DNA from: Solirubrobacterales bacterium
Lineage (GTDB): Bacteria; Actinomycetota; Thermoleophilia; Solirubrobacterales; 70-9
NCBI GenBank assembly: GCA_021155855.1
Contig: JAJNAZ010000001.1
Coordinates: 124,001-188,000, forward strand
Length of the DNA stretch: 64,000 nt
Direction: 5' to 3'
Part shown: piece by piece, positions 7,864 through 15,197 of the stretch
How positions within the stretch are numbered: position 1 is the stretch's first letter
Layout of the letters: every line of letters begins with the position of its first letter
Notes under the pieces: model-generated
Told to the model about the DNA's origin: nothing
Database searches by the model: none
What the model saw: only the letters and a program-made list of their open reading frames with translations
Position numbers and translations under genes: made by a program

Positions 7864-8130
7864 CGCGATGCCTCCTCGTCTCGAAGCTGACAACTGATCT
7901 GAGTGCTCGGCATCGCGCCTACGGGGGCGTCGCGCCCCCAGCGCACTGGCGTCCCGGCCCGTCGGCATCGCGCCTCGCGGGCGGCCCGGTCCATATTCGG
8001 ACCATCCCAAGATAGCCGTGAAGGCGGTCGGCTTCGGTGGTGCGGTGGCCGACCAGTGCCGAAAACCCCCGGCCCTCAAGCGTCGCTGCCACCCGAGGCT
8101 GGCGGCTCCGGCGATGAGCACTCGCACGGG
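7864..8130. other. No gene recognised (decayed islet DNA)
   Basis: Open frames cross this stretch on both strands, but none has a start signal, a recognisable motif or consistent composition. It is probably decayed sequence between the phage-type gene and the HNH remnant. Confidence 0.5.
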
Positions 8131-8267
8131 CGCCGTTGTCGCGACTGTGGCCGTTCGGACGTGCGGCTAGAAGTACCACCACGTCAACAGCGACCGACAA
8201 CCGGCTCGCGAATCTGCGCCCGTTGTGCGTCGATTGCCACCGATCGGCGACGTTTCCCGCGACCTAA
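8131..8267 (+). pseudogene. HNH endonuclease remnant
   Basis: Three reading frames together spell a C-terminal HNH domain. The first has the zinc pair RCRDCGRSDVRLEV, the second HHVNSD, and the third DNRLANLRPLCVDCHRSA followed by a stop. This is the CxxC...HH...N...H/CxxC pattern of HNH nucleases, broken by two small indels. The N-terminal part is not recognisable. It is consistent with a decayed phage or homing-type nuclease in the islet. Confidence 0.65.
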
Positions 8268-8614
8268 CTTTCCGTCGCGAGTGCCTTGCACCCACGCTTG
8301 ACGAGGTCGACACACCCTCGCGGCGGGAGTGCCAGCGGGTCGAGGTTCGGGTTCAGCCGCTCGAGCCGATCGACACCAACGCATGTCTTGTCGGCGACGT
8401 CGCTCAGGCCCTCGCCCTCCTTGACGACGTAGTAGCCGGAGTCGACTGCCTTCTCGGCGCCCGGCGTACAGTCGGACGCTCCGGCCGAGGCACCGTTATC
8501 CGAGCCCTCGTCGGAACCGTCAACCGTAACGACGGTGATCCCCGCGACGGCCAGCATCATGACGATCAGGGCGGCAACGGCGAGCACCCTGGCTCGGGCC
8601 CCTGAGAAATCCAT
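8264..8614 (-). CDS. Membrane-anchored LysM-domain protein
   Basis: The protein has 116 residues. A transmembrane segment lies at about residues 9-30 (VLAVAALIVMMLAVAGITVV), followed by an acidic linker. A C-terminal LysM fold (residues 61-105) runs YYVVKEGEGLSDVADKTCVG...LERLNPNLDPLALPPRGCVDL. LysM modules bind N-acetylglucosamine in peptidoglycan, so it probably sits on the outer face of the membrane holding the wall. Two to three cysteines in the LysM part may form a disulfide. The frame is intact despite the decayed surroundings. Confidence 0.8.
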   Translation of the reverse strand: MDFSGARARVLAVAALIVMMLAVAGITVVTVDGSDEGSDNGASAGASDCTPGAEKAVDSGYYVVKEGEGLSDVADKTCVGVDRLERLNPNLDPLALPPRGCVDLVKRGCKALATES

Positions 8615-8707
8615 AGTCGGTGAGTTGTCGCATGGCCTGGCTGGCGTGTCAACGGCGTCTTTGCGCCGCGCGGTCCGAGGGTGAACCGGCGCCCCAGCGC
8701 CAAAAAA

Positions 8708-9112
8708 CTACTCCGACAGCCCGGCGGCTTCGAGGGCTTCGGCTCGGCTGTTATAGGAGTGGAACGCGCAGATTTTGGACCCGCGGATCTCGAGGACCCA
8801 TGCTGCCGGGACGTCCAGCTCGACTCCGCTCGCCTTCCCGCGCCCGCGGAGCCTTCCCGCGACGAGGACCCGGTTCTCCCCGAGGTCACGAAACTCGTCG
8901 GCCTCCACCTTCAGGCCCTCGAAGGCCTCGGACTCGGTCCGCTGCCACTCCTCCAGTCCCTCGTGCCCGCGCAGCGGCCTGGCCTGGGTGCGCCCCTCGA
9001 GGAAGCTCCGAAACTCGACGTCCTCGGTGCCAATGTTCTGCAGGGCCTCGACATCGTGTGTGTTGTAGATCTCGATCGCGCGGCGAGCGAGTCCAACGTT
9101 CTGTTGCGACAT
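8708..9112 (-). CDS. SnoaL-like (NTF2 fold) protein, MSQQNV variant
   Basis: This is a 134-residue NTF2-fold protein starting MSQQNVGLARRAIEIYNTHD and ending SYNSRAEALEAAGLSE, with the family signature RGHEGLEEWQ in the middle. The ATG at 9112 is placed by homology and by the GATACT box 9 bases upstream. A longer frame starting at 9142 would run through that box. The next family fragment lies upstream on the same strand, and similar intergenic sequence follows both, suggesting tandem duplication. Confidence 0.85.
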   Translation of the reverse strand: MSQQNVGLARRAIEIYNTHDVEALQNIGTEDVEFRSFLEGRTQARPLRGHEGLEEWQRTESEAFEGLKVEADEFRDLGENRVLVAGRLRGRGKASGVELDVPAAWVLEIRGSKICAFHSYNSRAEALEAAGLSE

Positions 9113-9121
9113 CGCCCGCTC

Positions 9122-9127
9122 AGTATC
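9122..9127 (-). promoter_or_regulatory. -10 box GATACT of a near-leaderless promoter
   Basis: On the minus strand, GATACT is followed by GAGCGGGCG and ATG (9112). This 9-base spacer is identical to the one at 5405-5413. Confidence 0.55.
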
Positions 9128-9213
9128 TCGCCTGGGGAGCACGGCGTTTTTGGCGGGCGCAGTACGAGGGTGAACGGGGCCGGTCCCTCTAAGAAACCCC
9201 CGGCCCGAGCTGC

Positions 9214-9537
9214 CTACTCCCGCAGCCCGGCGGCTTCGAGGGTTTCGCCGCTCAATCCGAGCGCGTGAAGCGCACCCTTCGCGGTCAGGTGATCCTCAAC
9301 CCTGATTAATCGTCCATGCCGCAGCCAGCAGCAGTGGTAGACGTCGCCTTCCAGCGCCGCGCCGCTCGCGCGTCCCTCGGTCGACATGCGTCCCTGCACA
9401 AGGACGCGATCATCGCCGATCGCCCTCGCGTCCTTGACCACGTATCGGTAAGCGTCCCACGCCCCACGGATCTCGGCGAGGAGGGCCACGATCTCCTCGC
9501 GTCCGTGGCATGGCCTCACCTCCGGGAACTTGCGAAC
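9214..9537 (-). pseudogene. SnoaL-like gene, C-terminal half (split by inversion)
   Basis: Homology starts abruptly at VRKFPEVRPCHGREEI and runs to the normal family end SGETLEAAGLRE. Strands of the NTF2 fold are recognisable (VLVQGRMSTEGRASGAALEG). An in-frame GTG at 9519 could be mistaken for a start, but half the domain is missing. The absent N-terminal half is at 5819-5967 on the other strand. Upstream of the break lies integrase coding sequence. Confidence 0.8.
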
Positions 9538-9973
9538 TTGTCGTCACGCCCCCGCTCGGCCTCGAACGCGCTCAGCCGGCGCGCGATATCGGCGCCCGAG
9601 CCGTCGAGCATCGCGCCGTAATGGCGCTCGATCATCGCAACGCTCGTGCCCATCAAGCGCGCCAGCTCGAAGACCGACACGCTCGCCGCGAGTGCGTTGC
9701 TCGCGAACGTCGAGCGCAGGTCGTAGATGCGGGCCGGGGTCCGCACGCCAGACGCCTCAATCGCGGGCGCCCACTCGCGGGCTCGGAAGCGGTCTAGGAA
9801 CATGAGGTTGCCCCGCACTGAAGGGAACAGCAGGCGCGTGTCGAGCCGCGGCGGCAGCGCGTCGAGCGCGGCGAGCGCCCGGTCCGACAGCGGCACCTGG
9901 CGCTGGCTGCGGGCTGTCTTGCCCAGCTCCACGACCTCGCCGCTCGACACGGTGCGGCGGACGTTCACCATCC
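9516..9973 (-). pseudogene. Tyrosine recombinase/integrase, catalytic-domain fragment
   Basis: Recognisable sequence runs from VNVRRTVSSGEVVELGKTARS to the catalytic motifs RIYDLRSTFASNALAA (Arg-x-x-(Ser), box II), LARLMGTSV and IERHYGAMLDG (catalytic Tyr). The N-terminal half, including the first catalytic Arg, is replaced near 9974 by unrelated sequence. The C-terminus joins the SnoaL break at 9537. Its position next to the intact tRNA-Arg fits the integrase of this element. It should be inactive. Confidence 0.8.
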
Positions 9974-10153
9974 GTACAGAACGCAGAGCGCGACCTGCCA
10001 CCGCCCGAGGACTGGCCGCTCTCGATAGACGAGCTACTGGCCGAGGACAGGGCGCTCTACGAGTTTGCGCGGCGCTCAACCTTCGAGCTGATGGAGATCG
10101 GCCCGCACGATGCCGAGGACTTCCTCGGCGGCGACGACGAGGAAGACCGCTGA
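9974..10153 (+). pseudogene. C-terminal fragment of an unknown acidic protein
   Basis: An open plus-strand frame reads SVQNAERDLPPPEDWPLSI... and ends RRSTFELMEIGPHDAEDFLG plus an acidic tail before TGA at 10151. Composition and codon use look genuine. It begins exactly where the integrase homology on the other strand stops, with no start codon, so it is the 3' end of a gene whose front is lost. I do not recognise the family. Confidence 0.45.
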
Positions 10154-10216
10154 TGCGTTTGGGTCACTACTGGGTCACGTCGCGAGGGGCGCCAAGCGCG
10201 GAAATGGCTCTAACAA

Positions 10217-10262
10217 GCAGCGCCCCCGGCAGGATTCGAACCTGCGGCCCGCTGCTTAGAAG
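10217..10262. repeat. Right att of the tRNA-Arg islet, within the intact tRNA
   Basis: This is the 46-bp perfect partner of 5240-5285, covering the tRNA 3' end to the anticodon loop and four bases beyond the 3' end. Confidence 0.9.
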
Positions 10263-10293
10263 GCAGCCGCTCTGTCCACTGAGCTACGGGGGC
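10221..10293 (-). tRNA. tRNA-Arg(TCT)
   Basis: The cloverleaf is complete. The acceptor stem is GCCCCCG/CGGGGGC with discriminator G, the anticodon stem-loop is GCTGC-CTTCTAA-GCAGC with anticodon TCT, and the T-loop is TTCGAAT. It reads AGA and AGG. CCA is not encoded. It is the attachment site of the 5-kb islet to its left. Confidence 0.95.
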
Positions 10294-10304
10294 GTGCGCC
10301 CAGA

Positions 10305-10646
10305 TTAGACCGCGTCGCCGTCGCCCCTGCGGCCCTCGCGGTTGCGGCGGCCACCGCCCTTGCGTCCGCCGCGCTCGCCGGCGTGCTTGTGCTTGCCACG
10401 CGCCTCGCCACCGATCTTCTCCTCGGCGCGGGCGCGCTCGGCCGGCTCCGCCTCGGCCGCGGGACGCTCGGTCCCTGCCGCGCCCGGATCCTTGATCGCC
10501 GAGGCGGCCGCTTTCGCCTTGTCGGCGAGGCTGCCTTCGCCCTTCGCGATCCGCTTCAGCTCCTCGGCATCCTGCTTCAGCGAGTCGCTGCCGCCCCGCT
10601 TGTCAACCACTTCCTTCGCCCTCTGGCTCAGTCGCTTCAGATCCAT
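10305..10646 (-). CDS. Small basic/acidic helical protein, MT0933-antitoxin-like
   Basis: The protein has 113 residues. The N-terminal ~50 residues (MDLKRLSQRAKEVVDKRGGS...LADKAKAAASAIKDPG) resemble the short repeats of the actinobacterial Rv0909/MT0933 antitoxin-like family. The C-terminus is a Gly/Arg/His-rich tail that could bind nucleic acid. No toxin partner is adjacent, so a role as antitoxin is doubtful and a general stress or DNA-associated role is possible. GGAGGG sits 6 bases before the chosen ATG. A GGGTAC box about 30 bases upstream could be a SigB-type -10. Confidence 0.65.
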   Translation of the reverse strand: MDLKRLSQRAKEVVDKRGGSDSLKQDAEELKRIAKGEGSLADKAKAAASAIKDPGAAGTERPAAEAEPAERARAEEKIGGEARGKHKHAGERGGRKGGGRRNREGRRGDGDAV

Positions 10647-10780
10647 CTCATTCCCTCCATCGGTAGCCCGTCTCGGGACAGTACCCGCGGGACCGCACTT
10701 GACCCCGTTATCCAGGGTCAACTGCGGTCTCGATGATCGAGGCGGCCGCAGCGCCTGGTCCGGCTAGACTCGCTCGCCGC

Positions 10781-10854
10781 CGGGGTGTAGCTCAGCCTGG
10801 TAGAGCATTCGGCCTGGGACCGAAAGGTCGGCGGTTCAAATCCGTCCACCCCGA
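10781..10854 (+). tRNA. tRNA-Pro(TGG) with C33
   Basis: The acceptor stem is CGGGGTG/CACCCCG with discriminator A, the anticodon stem is TTCGG/CCGAA with a seven-base loop CCTGGGA, and the T-loop is TTCAAAT. Counting places TGG as anticodon. Position 33, almost always U, is C here. CCA is not encoded. Confidence 0.9.
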
Positions 10855-11034
10855 TCGCCGTTTCGTGCACCGAGACTGCGCGCGCTTGCGACGCCTCCAC
10901 TCGCTGGCAGCCGTCCTCGGCGGCGACTTCCTAGTCGGCGTCGCGATCGCCGTGCGAGCGCGCCGCCGGAGCGTTTGGTTCGCCGCGCACGCCCGCTCCT
11001 GAACCTTCCGCGGGACGGGTAGGGTCCGCGCCCG

Positions 11035-12288
11035 ATGGCCGAGGTCAGACCGCTCACCGCCCTGCACTACGACCTCGCCGCCGTCCCCTCGCTCGCAGAC
11101 GTGGTCGCGCCGCCCTACGACGTGATCGACGCCGACCGGCGCGCGGAGCTGCTCGCCCACTCGCCCTTCAACGTGGTCGATATCGACCTGCCCGAGGCAC
11201 CCGCCGGCGCCGACCCCTACGAGCACGCCCGCGAGACGCTCGAGGAATGGATCCTGCAGGGCATCCTCACCGCCGACCGTGAGCCGGCGCTCTGGCCGCT
11301 GACCCAGGAGTACGAGGGCCCCGATGGCGCCCGCCATACCCGCCGCGGCCTGCTCTGCTGCGTGCGGGTCACCGACTACGGCGCGGGGCTCGTCCGCCCC
11401 CACGAGCGCACCCAGCCCGGCCCGAAGCGGGACCGGCTGCGGCTCACTGAGGCCACCCGCCACAACCTCTCGCCGATCTTCTCTCTGTACCCCGGCGATG
11501 CCTGGCGCCACCTCGAGGGCTTCACCCGCGCCGATCCCTGGGTCGAGCTCACCGACGACGAGGGCACGCGGCACCGCGTCTGGCGGATCACCGACCCCGA
11601 CGCCCATCGGGCCGTCGCCGCCGAGCTCGCCGAGGCGGAGCTGCTGATCGCCGATGGTCACCACCGCTACGAGACCGCCCGCGCCTACGCGGACGCGGTC
11701 GGAGGCGACGGCCCGCACCGCTACACGCTGATGGCCCTGGTCTCGCTCGAGGACCCGGGCCTGACCGTGTTCGGCTACCACCGGCTGCTCTCCAACCTCG
11801 GCGAAAGTGGCCCCCAGGAGGCGCTCCGCGACGCGATTCGCGCCCTCTTCGAGGTCGAGGAGGTGCCGCTCGAGCGCCTCGATCCCGCCGGCGAGCCCGG
11901 GACCGGGGTCTTCGGCTATGTCGATGCCCACCAGCGCCGGGGCTTCCGGCTGCGCCTCGCCGACCACGCGCCGCTCGCGCGCGCGATGCCCGACGCGTCG
12001 GAGGCCTACCGGACGCTTGACGCCGCGATCCTCGAGACGCTGCTGCTGCGCGACGCGCTCGGGATGAGCGCCGAGGACATCGAGGCCAAGCGCGGGATCG
12101 CCTACACCGCGTCGGCCGAGCAGGCGCTCGCCTCGCTCGACGAGGGGACCGATGCGGTCTTTCTGCTGCGACCGACCCCGGTCGAGCAGGTGCGCGCCGT
12201 GGCGGCGGCCGGTGAGACGATGCCGCCGAAGTCGACCTACTTCTACCCCAAACTGCTCACCGGGATCGTCTTCAACCCGCTGAGCTGA
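11035..12288 (+). CDS. DUF1015 family protein
   Basis: The protein has 417 residues. It has the DUF1015 opening (VRPLTALHYDLAAVPSLADV, VVAPPYDVI) and core motif ELLIADGHHRYETARAY. Members carry a ParB/sulfiredoxin-like nucleotide-binding region, and some archaeal relatives are free-serine kinases. A kinase-like or nucleotide-binding cytoplasmic role is possible but not shown. A TAGGGT box lies about 10 bases before the ATG, without a Shine-Dalgarno. It heads an operon of six closely packed genes. Confidence 0.85.
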   Translation: MAEVRPLTALHYDLAAVPSLADVVAPPYDVIDADRRAELLAHSPFNVVDIDLPEAPAGADPYEHARETLEEWILQGILTADREPALWPLTQEYEGPDGARHTRRGLLCCVRVTDYGAGLVRPHERTQPGPKRDRLRLTEATRHNLSPIFSLYPGDAWRHLEGFTRADPWVELTDDEGTRHRVWRITDPDAHRAVAAELAEAELLIADGHHRYETARAYADAVGGDGPHRYTLMALVSLEDPGLTVFGYHRLLSNLGESGPQEALRDAIRALFEVEEVPLERLDPAGEPGTGVFGYVDAHQRRGFRLRLADHAPLARAMPDASEAYRTLDAAILETLLLRDALGMSAEDIEAKRGIAYTASAEQALASLDEGTDAVFLLRPTPVEQVRAVAAAGETMPPKSTYFYPKLLTGIVFNPLS

Positions 12289-12312
12289 CGCTCGCGCTAG
12301 GGTCGGCGGCGC

Positions 12313-12891
12313 GTGAGCCGGATCTACACCAAGAAGGGCGACGATGGGACGACCTCGCTCTGGTACGGCGGACGCGTGCCGAAATCGGATGCCCGCACCG
12401 AGGCCTACGGCGCCCTCGACGAGGCCGCCTCGCAACTCGGCGCGGCCCGCTCGCTCTGCGGGGCCGCCGAGGCGGAGCTCGCCGCCGACATCCTGCGCCT
12501 GCAGGACGACCTCTTCATCGCCGGCGCCGAGCTCGCCACCGCGCCCGAGGCGGCCGAGCGGCTCACCGATGGCGTCAGCCGGGTGACGGCGGGGATGGCG
12601 GCGGAGCTGGAGCGGGCGATCGACCGCTACATGGACCGGGTCGAGCTGCCGCCGAAGTTCGTCATCCCCGGTGGCACCCGGCTCTCGGCCCAGCTCGACG
12701 TCGCCCGGGCGGTGATCCGCCGCGCCGAGCGGCGCACGGTGGCGCTCGCTCAGGAGGACGGGCTCGCCTCCGAGGAGCTGTTGCGCTTCCTCAACCGGGC
12801 CTCGGACGCCGCCTACGCGATGGCGCGTTTCGCCGATACCGAGCGGCCGGAGCTGTTCGTCGGGCGCGAGCGCGAGGAACCGAAGGCATGA
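12313..12891 (+). CDS. ATP:cob(I)alamin adenosyltransferase, PduO type
   Basis: The protein has 192 residues. It transfers adenosyl from ATP to cob(I)alamin, making adenosylcobalamin. The nucleotide motif YTKKGDDGTTSLWYGGRV lies at residues 4-21, and the conserved helix DVARAVIRRAERRTVAL and FLNRASDAAYAMAR near the end complete the family pattern. The GTG start has a TAGGGT box 9 bases upstream and appears leaderless. Its last four bases overlap the next start (ATGA). Acyl-CoA mutase chemistry elsewhere in the genome would be the likely client. Confidence 0.92.
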   Translation: MSRIYTKKGDDGTTSLWYGGRVPKSDARTEAYGALDEAASQLGAARSLCGAAEAELAADILRLQDDLFIAGAELATAPEAAERLTDGVSRVTAGMAAELERAIDRYMDRVELPPKFVIPGGTRLSAQLDVARAVIRRAERRTVALAQEDGLASEELLRFLNRASDAAYAMARFADTERPELFVGREREEPKA

Positions 12892-13301
12892 AGGCGACCG
12901 CCCGCCGCACCGAGCGCTTCACCCACGAGGTCGAGATCGAGGGCGGGCACTCGCTGGTCATCGACGAGCCGCGCGAGGCGGGCGGCGCCGACGCCGGCCC
13001 CTCGCCCACCCGCTCGGTCGCCGCCGCGCTCGCCGCCTGCACCGCGATCACCTGCGAGATGTACGCGCAGCGCAAGGGATGGGAGCTGGGCGCGGTCGAG
13101 GTCGACGTCGATCTGGACTACGGCGAGAACTCGTCGATCGACCACCTGACCGTCACCCTGCGGGTGCCCGAGCCGCTCGAGGAAGAACAGCAGCAGCGGC
13201 TGCTGGTGATCGCCGGCAAATGTCCGGTGCACCGCGCGCTTGCCGGCGAGACGCCGGTCGCGATCACCGACCGGATCGAGTGCCCGACGCCGGCGAGCTG
13301 A
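12888..13301 (+). CDS. OsmC-family protein
   Basis: The protein has 137 residues and the OsmC/YhfA fold. Both redox cysteines of the family are present, one in the central helix (ALAACTAITCEMYA) and one in GKCPVHRAL. OsmC/Ohr proteins reduce organic hydroperoxides, while the YhfA branch has less clear substrates. The motif PSPTRSVAAALAACTAITCE places it in the broad OsmC group rather than classical Ohr. It is translationally coupled to both neighbours (ATGA at its start, TGATG at its end). Confidence 0.88.
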   Translation: MKATARRTERFTHEVEIEGGHSLVIDEPREAGGADAGPSPTRSVAAALAACTAITCEMYAQRKGWELGAVEVDVDLDYGENSSIDHLTVTLRVPEPLEEEQQQRLLVIAGKCPVHRALAGETPVAITDRIECPTPAS

Positions 13302-14113
13302 TGGACCTCGGCCTGGCCGCGAAAGCGTGCGCGGTCACCGGCGCCAGCCGCGGCATCGGCCGCGAGACGGCGCGGATGCTGGCCGCCGAGGGCGCTTCGG
13401 TGCTGTTGATAGCCCGCGGTGCGGAAGGGCTCGCGGAGGCGGTCGAGGCGTGCCGCTCCGCAGGCGACGCTGCCGGCGCCGAGATCGAGCCGCTGGCACT
13501 CGACGTCGCCGAAGTCGACGCCGGCGAGCGCATCGTGGCCGCCTGCGATGAGCGCTTCGGCAGGCTCGACGCGCTCGTCAACAACGCCGGCACCGCGCGC
13601 TGGCGCGACCTCGACCAGGTGCCCGAAGCCGATTGGTACGAGGCCTGGGAGCTGAACGTGATGGCGCCGCTGCGGGCGATGCGCGCGGCGATTCCCGCCA
13701 TGGCGGCACGCGGATGGGGGCGGATCGTCAACGTCTCCTCGACCGCCGCCAAGCGCCCCTCGGCGCGGATGCCCGAGTACTCGGTGGCGAAGGCGGCCGA
13801 GCTCTCGCTCTCGCGGCTGTTCGCCGACCGCCACGCCGGCGAGGGCGTGCTCGTGAACGCGATCTGCCCCGGTCCGACCAAATCGGAGCTTTGGATGGAC
13901 GCCGGCGGGCTGCTCGATCAGTCGCAGGAGCTTGGCGGGATCGAGACCCGTGATGAGGCGCTGCGGGCGGCGGGCGAGAAGCGGCCGCTCGGCCGCCTCG
14001 CCGAGGTCGAGGAGATCGCGGCGGCGATCGTCTTCTTGTGCTCGGAGCGCGCCTCCTACGTCGCCGGGGCCGCCTGGTCGGTCGACGGCGGCACCGTGCA
14101 GGTGATCATCTGA
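13301..14113 (+). CDS. Short-chain dehydrogenase/reductase
   Basis: This is a 270-residue classical SDR. The cofactor loop is TGASRGIG (residues 12-19), the NNAG motif is in DALVNNAGTAR, and the catalytic Ser is in IVNVSSTAAKR with the Tyr-x-x-x-Lys in YSVAKAAELS. It also has the usual NAICPGPT stretch and a C-terminal VAGAAWSVDGG. It oxidises or reduces a hydroxyl/keto substrate with NAD(P), and the substrate is not predictable. Its start overlaps the OsmC stop by one base and its stop overlaps the next start by one base. Confidence 0.92.
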   Translation: MDLGLAAKACAVTGASRGIGRETARMLAAEGASVLLIARGAEGLAEAVEACRSAGDAAGAEIEPLALDVAEVDAGERIVAACDERFGRLDALVNNAGTARWRDLDQVPEADWYEAWELNVMAPLRAMRAAIPAMAARGWGRIVNVSSTAAKRPSARMPEYSVAKAAELSLSRLFADRHAGEGVLVNAICPGPTKSELWMDAGGLLDQSQELGGIETRDEALRAAGEKRPLGRLAEVEEIAAAIVFLCSERASYVAGAAWSVDGGTVQVII

Positions 14114-15195
14114 TGGCACGGCTGGACCCAGCCGCCTTCGAGCTCCCGGTCGACCGGCTTCGCGACGGCTGGTACACGGACGCCTACTTCAACCACGCCA
14201 AGGCGGTGCTCGAAGCCGAGGGTCTGCACCCGCGCGTGCTGATGCAGGTCTTCCAGCGCCACGACGCGATCCTCGGCGGCATCGACGAGGCGATCGCGGT
14301 GCTGCGGCTGTGCTCCGGCACCCGCCGCGACGACGGCGCCTGGGAGCAGGGCTGGGCGCGGCTCGAGGTCAGAGCGCTGGCGGAGGGCGAGCGGATCGAG
14401 CCGCACGAAACCGTGCTCACGATCGAAGGCGACTACTCGCTGTTCGCCCACCTCGAGACCGCCTACCTCGGGGCCCTCGCCCGGCGTACCCTGGTGATGC
14501 GCAACACCGACGAGGTCGTGGCCGCGGCGGCCGGCAAGCCCGTCCTCCACTTCGGTGCCCGCCACGATCATTGGCTGGTGCAACCCGGCGACGGCCTCGC
14601 CACCCATCTGGCGGGCGCCACCGCCGTGACCACCGACGCCCAGGGCTCGCTCTGGGGCGGGCGCGGGATCGGCACCGTCCCGCACGCGCTGATCGCCGCC
14701 TTCGGCGGGGACACGGTCGCCGCGGCGCGCGCGTTCGCGCGCCGCTACGCGGGCTCGATCGAGATCACCGTCCTGGTCGATTTCGAGAACGACTCGGTCG
14801 CCACCGCGCTCGCGGTCGCCGACGCGCTCGGCGACGAGCTGTGGGGCGTCCGGCTCGACACCGCGGGGTCGCTCGTCGACCGGGCGCTCGCCGACGAGCC
14901 GGGCCCGCGCTCGGAGCGGGTCGGGGTGACCCCGGAGCTGGTCCGACGAGTCCGGGCGGGGCTCGACGACGCCGGGCACGGGCGACTGCGGATCGTGGTC
15001 TCGGGAGGATTCAACGCCGAGCGAATCCGGGCGTTCGAGGACGCGGGCGCCCCGGTCGATGCTTATGGGGTCGGCTCGGCGATGCGCCGGGGCGAGAACG
15101 ACTACACCGCCGACGTCGTCAAGCTCGAGGGCCGCCCGTGCGCCAAGGTCGGTCGGGAGGAAAGGCCGAACGAGCGCCTGCGGCCGGTCACCTGA
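14113..15195 (+). CDS. Nicotinate phosphoribosyltransferase
   Basis: The protein has 360 residues. It joins nicotinate to PRPP to give NaMN, the entry of the Preiss-Handler NAD salvage path. Family features are TDAYFNHAKAVLE near the N-terminus, the histidine-containing FGARHDHWL, the loop TDAQGSLWGGRGIGTVPHAL, and the phosphate-binding end VSGGFNAERI...VDAYGVGSAM. The length matches the short, dimeric-type NAPRTases. It is one-base coupled to the SDR gene and is followed after two bases by the NUDIX gene, suggesting a nucleotide-cofactor operon. Confidence 0.9.
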   Translation: MARLDPAAFELPVDRLRDGWYTDAYFNHAKAVLEAEGLHPRVLMQVFQRHDAILGGIDEAIAVLRLCSGTRRDDGAWEQGWARLEVRALAEGERIEPHETVLTIEGDYSLFAHLETAYLGALARRTLVMRNTDEVVAAAAGKPVLHFGARHDHWLVQPGDGLATHLAGATAVTTDAQGSLWGGRGIGTVPHALIAAFGGDTVAAARAFARRYAGSIEITVLVDFENDSVATALAVADALGDELWGVRLDTAGSLVDRALADEPGPRSERVGVTPELVRRVRAGLDDAGHGRLRIVVSGGFNAERIRAFEDAGAPVDAYGVGSAMRRGENDYTADVVKLEGRPCAKVGREERPNERLRPVT

Positions 15196-15197
15196 GC

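Larger units (their letters stand above)
5968..9535. other. Putative inverted segment inside the tRNA-Arg islet
   Basis: The left breakpoint lies within a GT at 5966-5967 and the right one within GT (minus strand) at 9537-9536. Flipping the segment restores the split SnoaL gene in frame at the left. At the right it extends the integrase frame by about 26 codons to a stop at 6044. No long inverted repeats flank the breakpoints, so the event looks like end-joining rather than programmed inversion. Confidence 0.6.
5240..10262. mobile_element. Decayed integrative element at tRNA-Arg(UCU)
   Basis: About 5 kb lies between the 46-bp att repeats, with the intact tRNA at the right. It contains SnoaL-like genes, a secreted protein, two frameshifted phage-type genes, an HNH nuclease remnant, a LysM protein and, next to the tRNA, a tyrosine integrase that has lost its N-terminal half. 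An internal ~3.57-kb segment appears inverted. With no intact recombinase, the element should now be immobile. Confidence 0.8.

Noticed and set aside
5968-9535. Programmed (phase-variable) inversion switch
   Set aside because: No inverted repeats of useful length are seen at the breakpoints and no serine or tyrosine invertase is nearby in intact form. A one-time rearrangement is simpler. The switch idea is kept only as something to test with reads.
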